DNA of 64,000 nt, taken from contig NZ_BMWD01000018.1 of the NCBI RefSeq assembly GCF_014651055.1, positions 84,155-148,154 of the forward strand. Direction: 5' to 3'. Numbering within the stretch: position 1 is the stretch's first letter; the number at the start of each line of letters is the position of its first letter. The position numbers and the translations under genes are program-made. This DNA comes from Streptomyces fructofermentans (lineage in GTDB: Bacteria; Actinomycetota; Actinomycetes; Streptomycetales; Streptomycetaceae). The notes below the pieces were generated by a model, which made no database searches, was not told the origin of the DNA, and was given only the letters and a program-made list of their open reading frames with translations. Below are positions 60,093 through 64,000 of this stretch, one piece after another.

Positions 60093-60136
60093 CGGGGTCC
60101 CGGGGGCCGGGGTCCACGGCGGCCCCCGGGACCCCG
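60093..60136 (+). terminator. Strong terminator of the decarboxylase operon
   Basis: A perfect 16-bp stem (60093-60108 with 60121-60136, core GGGGTCCCGGGGGCC) and a 12-nt loop begin 3 nt after the stop. Downstream a 19-20 bp element (CGGGGCCCCGACACGAGGTG) is duplicated near 60150-60190. Confidence 0.85.
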
Positions 60137-60286
60137 GACCGCGCGGCGCGGGGCCCCGACACGAGGTGCGGGGCCCCGACGAGGTGCGGTCCGGGGCCGG
60201 GACGGGCCGGCGCCTCGGGACGCGGCGCGGGGAGGGGACCCGCGCCCCCCTTGGCGGAGATCACCAAGAAGCAAGCGCGTACCCCC

Positions 60287-60347
60287 GGTAATACTTGTCG
60301 GTAACAACCCCTAGCCGTGGCGTACGCGCCGTCCTACGGTGCATGTC
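60287..60347 (+). promoter_or_regulatory. Promoter/operator region of the AGMO-like operon
   Basis: A TTGT-CGGTA-ACAA dyad (60295-60307) with GGTAA repeated on both sides (60287 and 60300) looks like an operator. TACGGT at 60335-60340 lies 7 nt before the ATG at 60348 and fits a -10 for leaderless initiation. The -35 is weak. Both are guesses from spacing. Confidence 0.4.
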
Positions 60348-61265
60348 ATGCCGAACCTGCCCGATGTCGTGCTGTGGTCGATACCCGCGTTCGTCCTGCT
60401 CACCGTGGTCGAGATGGTGAGCGTCCGGATCCATCCGGACGAGGACGCCGCGGGGTACGAGACGAAGGACGCCGCCACGAGTGTCGGCATGGGCCTCGGA
60501 AGTCTGGCCTTCGACTTCCTGTGGAAGATCCCCATCCTCGCCGTCTACACCGCGGTCTACGAGCTGACCCCCCTGCGCGTTCCGGTCCTGTGGTGGACCG
60601 TGCCGCTGATGCTGCTGGCGCAGGACTTCTTCTACTACTGGTCGCACCGCGGGCACCACGTGATCCGGATCCTCTGGGCCTGCCACGTGGTGCACCACTC
60701 CAGCGAGCGGTTCAACCTCACCACCGCTCTCCGGCAGCCGTGGACGACCTGGACGGTCTGGCCGTTCTACGTGCCGCTCATCGCGCTCGGCGTCCACCCG
60801 GCGGCCCTCGCGTTCTGCTCGTCGGCGAACCTCGTCTACCAGTTCTGGATCCACACCGAGCGCATCGACAAGCTGCCCCGCGCCTTCGAGTTCGTCTTCA
60901 ACACGCCCTCGCACCACCGCGTCCACCACGCCTCGCAGGGCGGCTACCTGGACCGCAACTTCGGCGGCATCCTCATCGTCTGGGACAGGCTCTTCGGCTC
61001 GTTCGTGCCGGAGACCGAGCGGCCCGTGTTCGGACTGACCAAGAACATCAACACGTACAACCCGCTGCGGGTCGCCACCCACGAGTACGCCGCCATCGCC
61101 AGGGACCTGCGGGCGGCCACCAGTTGGCGCGAACGGGCCGGCCGGGTGTTCGGGGGACCGGGCTGGCAGCCCGCGCCCGCCGCCGCGTCCCCCGACGGCC
61201 GGGCCGGGTCCGCCGCCCCGGACCGGACGGGCACGGACGCGCCCGTCTCGGAGCCCGCCGCGTGA
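60348..61265 (+). CDS. Alkylglycerol monooxygenase-like fatty acid hydroxylase superfamily protein
   Basis: 305 aa from ATG 60348 (GTG 60339 also possible). Membrane di-iron oxygenase with about four to five helices and all histidine boxes: SHRGHH, CHVVHHSSERFNLTTALRQ and NTPSHHRVHHASQGG. It is closer to animal alkylglycerol monooxygenase (AGMO/TMEM195) than to sterol desaturases: the segments HHSSE-NLTTALRQ, YQFWIHTE, NTPSHHRVHH and the later D-NFGGILIVWDRLFGSF strongly resemble AGMO as I remember it. AGMO cleaves O-alkyl ether lipids to aldehyde and glycerol. It overlaps the YhhN gene by 4 nt. Confidence 0.85.
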   Translation: MPNLPDVVLWSIPAFVLLTVVEMVSVRIHPDEDAAGYETKDAATSVGMGLGSLAFDFLWKIPILAVYTAVYELTPLRVPVLWWTVPLMLLAQDFFYYWSHRGHHVIRILWACHVVHHSSERFNLTTALRQPWTTWTVWPFYVPLIALGVHPAALAFCSSANLVYQFWIHTERIDKLPRAFEFVFNTPSHHRVHHASQGGYLDRNFGGILIVWDRLFGSFVPETERPVFGLTKNINTYNPLRVATHEYAAIARDLRAATSWRERAGRVFGGPGWQPAPAAASPDGRAGSAAPDRTGTDAPVSEPAA

Positions 61266-61939
61266 GCCCACGGCACGCGCGCGTGCTGCTCGTCTGCTTC
61301 GGGGCCGCCGCCGCTGCCGACCTCGTCTCGCTGGCCGTCGGCAGCGAGAGCGGCCACACCGTCGCCAAGCCCCTGCTCATGCCCCTGCTCGCCGCGTACG
61401 TCCGGGCGAGCGGCGGACCCCGGCTGCTCGTCGCCGCGCTGCTGTTCGGCTGGGGCGGCGACGTCCTGCTCCTGCTGGACGCCGAACCGGCCTTCCTCGC
61501 CGGGATGGCCTCCTTCGCGGCGGGCCACGTCTGCTACCTGCTCCTGTTCAGGAGGGGCGCCCCGCGCACCCGGTCCGCCCGGCTCGTGGCCGGCGCGTAC
61601 GCCCTCGCCCTCGTCGCGACCGTCGCCCTCCTGTGGCCCGGGCTCCCGGCGGACCTCCGCGTGCCGGTCGCCGGGTACAGCCTGCTGCTGACCGCGATGG
61701 CGTTCGGCGCCACGCGGCTCGGCCCCGTCGCCGGAGCGGGCGGCGCCCTGTTCATGCTTTCGGACACGCTCATCGCGACCGGAGTGGCCGAGTGGCCGCA
61801 GCTTCCGCGCCCGGACCTGTGGATCATGGCGACCTATCTCGCGGCGCAGTACCTGCTGGCCAGAGGGGTGACCGGGGCCCTCGGCGCGCGCCCGGCGCTT
61901 CCGGCCACGTACCGTGAGAGCCGCCCCGTCAGCACCTGA
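61262..61939 (+). CDS. YhhN/TMEM86-family membrane protein (lysoplasmalogenase type)
   Basis: 225 aa, GTG overlapping the preceding stop (GTGA). Eight hydrophobic segments and the family aspartates: Asp in AAADLVSLAVG, VAKPLLMPLLAAY, FGWGGDVLLLL and FMLSDTLIATG. TMEM86B is a lysoplasmalogenase that hydrolyses vinyl-ether lysolipids to a fatty aldehyde and glycerophospho-ethanolamine or -choline; bacterial YhhN proteins are predicted to do the same. Its coupling to the AGMO-like gene supports a joint role in ether-lipid turnover. Confidence 0.85.
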   Translation: MSPRHARVLLVCFGAAAAADLVSLAVGSESGHTVAKPLLMPLLAAYVRASGGPRLLVAALLFGWGGDVLLLLDAEPAFLAGMASFAAGHVCYLLLFRRGAPRTRSARLVAGAYALALVATVALLWPGLPADLRVPVAGYSLLLTAMAFGATRLGPVAGAGGALFMLSDTLIATGVAEWPQLPRPDLWIMATYLAAQYLLARGVTGALGARPALPATYRESRPVST

Positions 61940-61959
61940 GCAGGAAGCAGGATCCAGCC

Positions 61960-63003
61960 ATGCGCGCCACCACCATCCACGCCCCCTTCGACATGCGTGT
62001 CGAGGACGTGCCCGACCCGGCGGTGCGCCGGCCGGGCGACGCCGTGGTGCGGGTGCTGCGTTCCTGCATCTGCGGCAGCGACCTGTGGGCCTACCGGGGC
62101 GAGGCGGCACGGCAGCCCGGACAGCGCATCGGGCACGAGTTCCTCGGCATCGTCGAGGACATCGGCGCGGACGTCGTCGGTGTCCGGCGCGGCGACCTCG
62201 TCGTCGCGCCCTTCATGTGGTCCGACGGCGTGTGCGACTACTGCCGGGAGGGGCTCACCACGTCCTGCGAGCACGGCGGCTTCTGGGGCTCGGTCGGCTC
62301 CGACGGCGGTCAGGGCGAGGCCGTGCGGGTGCCGTTCGCCGACGCCACGCTCGTCGGACTGCCCGCCGAGGCGGCCTCCGACGACCGGCTGCTGGCCGCT
62401 CTGCTGACCCTCTCCGACGTCATGGGCACCGGTCACCACGCGGCCCTCGGCGCGGGGGCCCGGCCCGGCGCCACGGTCGCCGTGGTGGGCGACGGCGCCG
62501 TCGGCCTGTGCGCCGTGCTGGCCGCCAAGCGGCTCGGCGCGGAGCGGATCGTCGCGCTGGGCCGCCACGAGGCGCGGACGGACCTCGCCCGCCGCTTCGG
62601 GGCCACCGACGTCGTCGCCGAGCGCGGGGAGGCGGCCGTCGAGGCGGTGCGCGAACTCACCCGCGGGCAGGGCGCGCACGCGGTCGTGGAGGCCGTGGGC
62701 ACCGAGCAGTCGATGCGGACGGCCGTGAACATCACCCGCGACGGCGGCGCGATCGGATTCGTCGGGGTACCGCACGGCAGCGGAACGGGCCTCGACCTCA
62801 GTGTCATGTTCGACCGCAACATCGCCCTGCGCGGCGGGGTCGCGCCGGTCCGCGCCTACATCCCCGAGCTGCTGCCCGACATCCTGGACGGGACCGTCGA
62901 CCCCTCGCCCGTGTTCGACCTGACCGTCACCCTGGACGGCGTACCGGACGGCTACAGGGCGATGGACGAGCGCACCGCGCTCAAGGTCATGGTCACCGGC
63001 TGA
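61960..63003 (+). CDS. Zinc-dependent alcohol dehydrogenase family protein
   Basis: 347 aa, ATG with AGGA upstream, 20 nt after the YhhN gene. MDR fold: catalytic zinc ligands in CICGSDLWAY (Cys38) and RIGHEFLGIVED; a structural-zinc loop with three visible cysteines (SDGVCDYCREGLTTSC), so the first usual Cys is Asp; cofactor motif VAVVGDGAVGLCAVLAA. It could reduce or oxidise the aldehydes produced by the two upstream enzymes, but independent function is possible. Probably cotranscribed. Confidence 0.9.
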   Translation: MRATTIHAPFDMRVEDVPDPAVRRPGDAVVRVLRSCICGSDLWAYRGEAARQPGQRIGHEFLGIVEDIGADVVGVRRGDLVVAPFMWSDGVCDYCREGLTTSCEHGGFWGSVGSDGGQGEAVRVPFADATLVGLPAEAASDDRLLAALLTLSDVMGTGHHAALGAGARPGATVAVVGDGAVGLCAVLAAKRLGAERIVALGRHEARTDLARRFGATDVVAERGEAAVEAVRELTRGQGAHAVVEAVGTEQSMRTAVNITRDGGAIGFVGVPHGSGTGLDLSVMFDRNIALRGGVAPVRAYIPELLPDILDGTVDPSPVFDLTVTLDGVPDGYRAMDERTALKVMVTG

Positions 63004-63137
63004 CGTGCCGCCCGGCGGACGGGCGGGCCCGCCGTCGTACGGGTCGGCCGGCGATCCGGCGGCGTACGGGTCCGGGGGCGCACGGGCAACCGGTACCGGT
63101 CACCGGTCACCGGCCGTCCTGCCCCGGCGGCCCCCGT

Positions 63138-64000
63138 TCACCAGCGGATGGGCACCGGGAGCGCGGTGAGCACGGCCGAGACCGCGACGACCGCGCCCAG
63201 GACCACGACCTCGGCGCGCGCGGGGGAGTGCGCGGAGAGCGGGTCGGCCGCCCGGCGCAGCCGCCCGCGGGCCCACAGGGCGAGCGCGGCGACGACGGCG
63301 ACGAGCAGCACCTTGGCGAGCAGGACGCGTCCGTACGCCGTCGCCGTGAGCTGCTCCAGCACCGTGCCGGGCGGCATCCTGCGCAATGTGCTGCACACCC
63401 CCGTCGCCGTGATCACGGCGAGCAGGACCGCCGCCACGCGCGCGTAGAGGCCCAGCAGCGCGACGCCCGCCCCGGGCGCGGCGCTCCGCCACCGGTGCAG
63501 GGTGCGCAGGACGTGCAGCAGCCCGCCCGCCCACAGGGCGGCGCACGTCACATGGACGAGTGTGAGACCGGAGCCGACCAGCGGACTCTGCTCGGTCGCG
63601 GGATGGGCCCGCAGCGCCTCCGCGACGGCCACCGCGGCGAGCGGCCAGACCTGGGTCGCGGGGCGGCTCGACAGGGCGCACAGGCCCGCCACCACGAAGG
63701 CGTTGACCTCCAGCAGAGCGAGCGCCCCGTCCCTGGTCTGGTAGAGGCCGCCGAGGTCCAGGTCGCCCGGGCCGCGCGGCACCAGGTTCCCGTTGGCCAC
63801 CACGGAGGCGAGGCAGAGCGCGGCGGCGAAACCCGCCGCGGCGGCCGCCGGGGCCCAGCTGCGCGGGGCGTCCCGCAGCGGCGCGTCCGGCACCCGGCGG
63901 GCCAGCCGGGCGGCGAACAGTTCGCCCGCCGGGACGCACAGCGCCGCGAACAGGACCGCCCGCAGCAACGCGATCCCGCCCACCCCGGGCGCGGCCGCCT
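63138..64000 (-). CDS. CopD-like copper resistance membrane protein, 5' end outside window
   Basis: At least 281 aa; the frame is open up to the window edge, so the start (GTG 63983 or further upstream) is uncertain. Seven or eight membrane helices with the CopD domain: SGLTLVHVTCAALWAGGLLH (His residues), TATGVCSTLRRM and LTATAYGRVLLAKVLLV. Copper-resistance (CopD) proteins are thought to import or deliver copper, often to oxidases; SURF1 is encoded 10 kb away, but no functional link is shown. Confidence 0.85.
   Translation of the reverse strand, partial: AAAPGVGGIALLRAVLFAALCVPAGELFAARLARRVPDAPLRDAPRSWAPAAAAAGFAAALCLASVVANGNLVPRGPGDLDLGGLYQTRDGALALLEVNAFVVAGLCALSSRPATQVWPLAAVAVAEALRAHPATEQSPLVGSGLTLVHVTCAALWAGGLLHVLRTLHRWRSAAPGAGVALLGLYARVAAVLLAVITATGVCSTLRRMPPGTVLEQLTATAYGRVLLAKVLLVAVVAALALWARGRLRRAADPLSAHSPARAEVVVLGAVVAVSAVLTALPVPIRW

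Overview
The window is a high-GC actinobacterial chromosome segment, almost certainly Streptomyces. The signs are strong third-position G/C bias, frequent GTG (and one TTG) starts, 4-nt ATGA/GTGA overlaps, and recognisable Streptomyces-specific genes: gbn, the SCO1860-type sortase substrate and a chimeric cobalamin cluster. As I remember it, the gene order (ectABCD, SCO1860-like, cobalamin genes, pit, gbn) matches the core region of S. coelicolor around SCO1839-SCO1867. I saw no insertion sequence, phage, CRISPR array, tRNA or rRNA.

Layout. 1-2863: end of ectA, then ectB, ectC and ectD (ectoine and 5-hydroxyectoine synthesis). 2988-4701: an OYE reductase divergent from a MarR regulator across a duplicated operator. 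4734-6417: an ECF sigma factor with a fused zinc-finger/maleylpyruvate-isomerase-like partner. 6523-10174: two PLP enzymes, a FrnE-like DsbA protein and a GNAT. 10350-12852: a polar amino-acid ABC importer with a textbook promoter. 13012-15571: an amidohydrolase and a sortase-anchored surface protein. 16422-34473: cobalamin synthesis, all on the minus strand except one ZIP metal transporter inserted in the middle. Its lead operon cobD-cobQ-cobN-chlID-cobO-cobB-cobI sits behind a B12 riboswitch that abuts a 19-codon upstream ORF. 34836-36317: a PiT phosphate transporter and a small membrane partner behind a PHO box. 36486-42098: a GH25 lysozyme, a class II aldolase with a coding minisatellite, a repeat-rich spacer, an alpha/beta hydrolase, a conserved hypothetical protein and a glyoxalase-like protein. 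42202-42425: a frameshifted metallopeptidase remnant. 42727-45965: ABC-F ATPase, gbn and an enoyl-CoA hydratase. 46179-49873: an alkaline-shock (Asp23/AmaP) locus. 50001-55731: an atypical SDR, GH15, SURF1, a zinc protein, a DEDDh exonuclease and a TetR. 55831-60089: a TetR-controlled catabolic operon (acetoacetate-decarboxylase-like, SDR, two paralogous amidohydrolases). 60348-63003: an alkylglycerol-monooxygenase-like membrane oxygenase overlapping a YhhN lysoplasmalogenase-type gene, then a zinc alcohol dehydrogenase. 63138-64000: a CopD-like membrane protein running off the end.

How the genes work together. The ect genes make compatible solutes. The cob genes cover most corrin-ring methylations, cobalt insertion, adenosylation, amidation and aminopropanol attachment, but several steps (CobH/CbiC, CobK/CbiJ, CobF/CbiD and nucleotide-loop assembly) must be encoded elsewhere. 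The pit pair takes up phosphate. The Asp23 genes look like a membrane-anchored envelope-stress complex.

The candidate I consider most worth testing as an undescribed system is 60348-63003. Two consecutive, translationally overlapping membrane enzymes belong to families that cleave ether lipids (AGMO and TMEM86/YhhN lysoplasmalogenase). An alcohol dehydrogenase that could handle the released fatty aldehyde follows 20 nt later. Also notable are a dense GATC cluster upstream of gbn (reported GATC-binding protein), the Asp23 locus with repeated Asp23-like modules, and the riboswitch-uORF-cobD arrangement.
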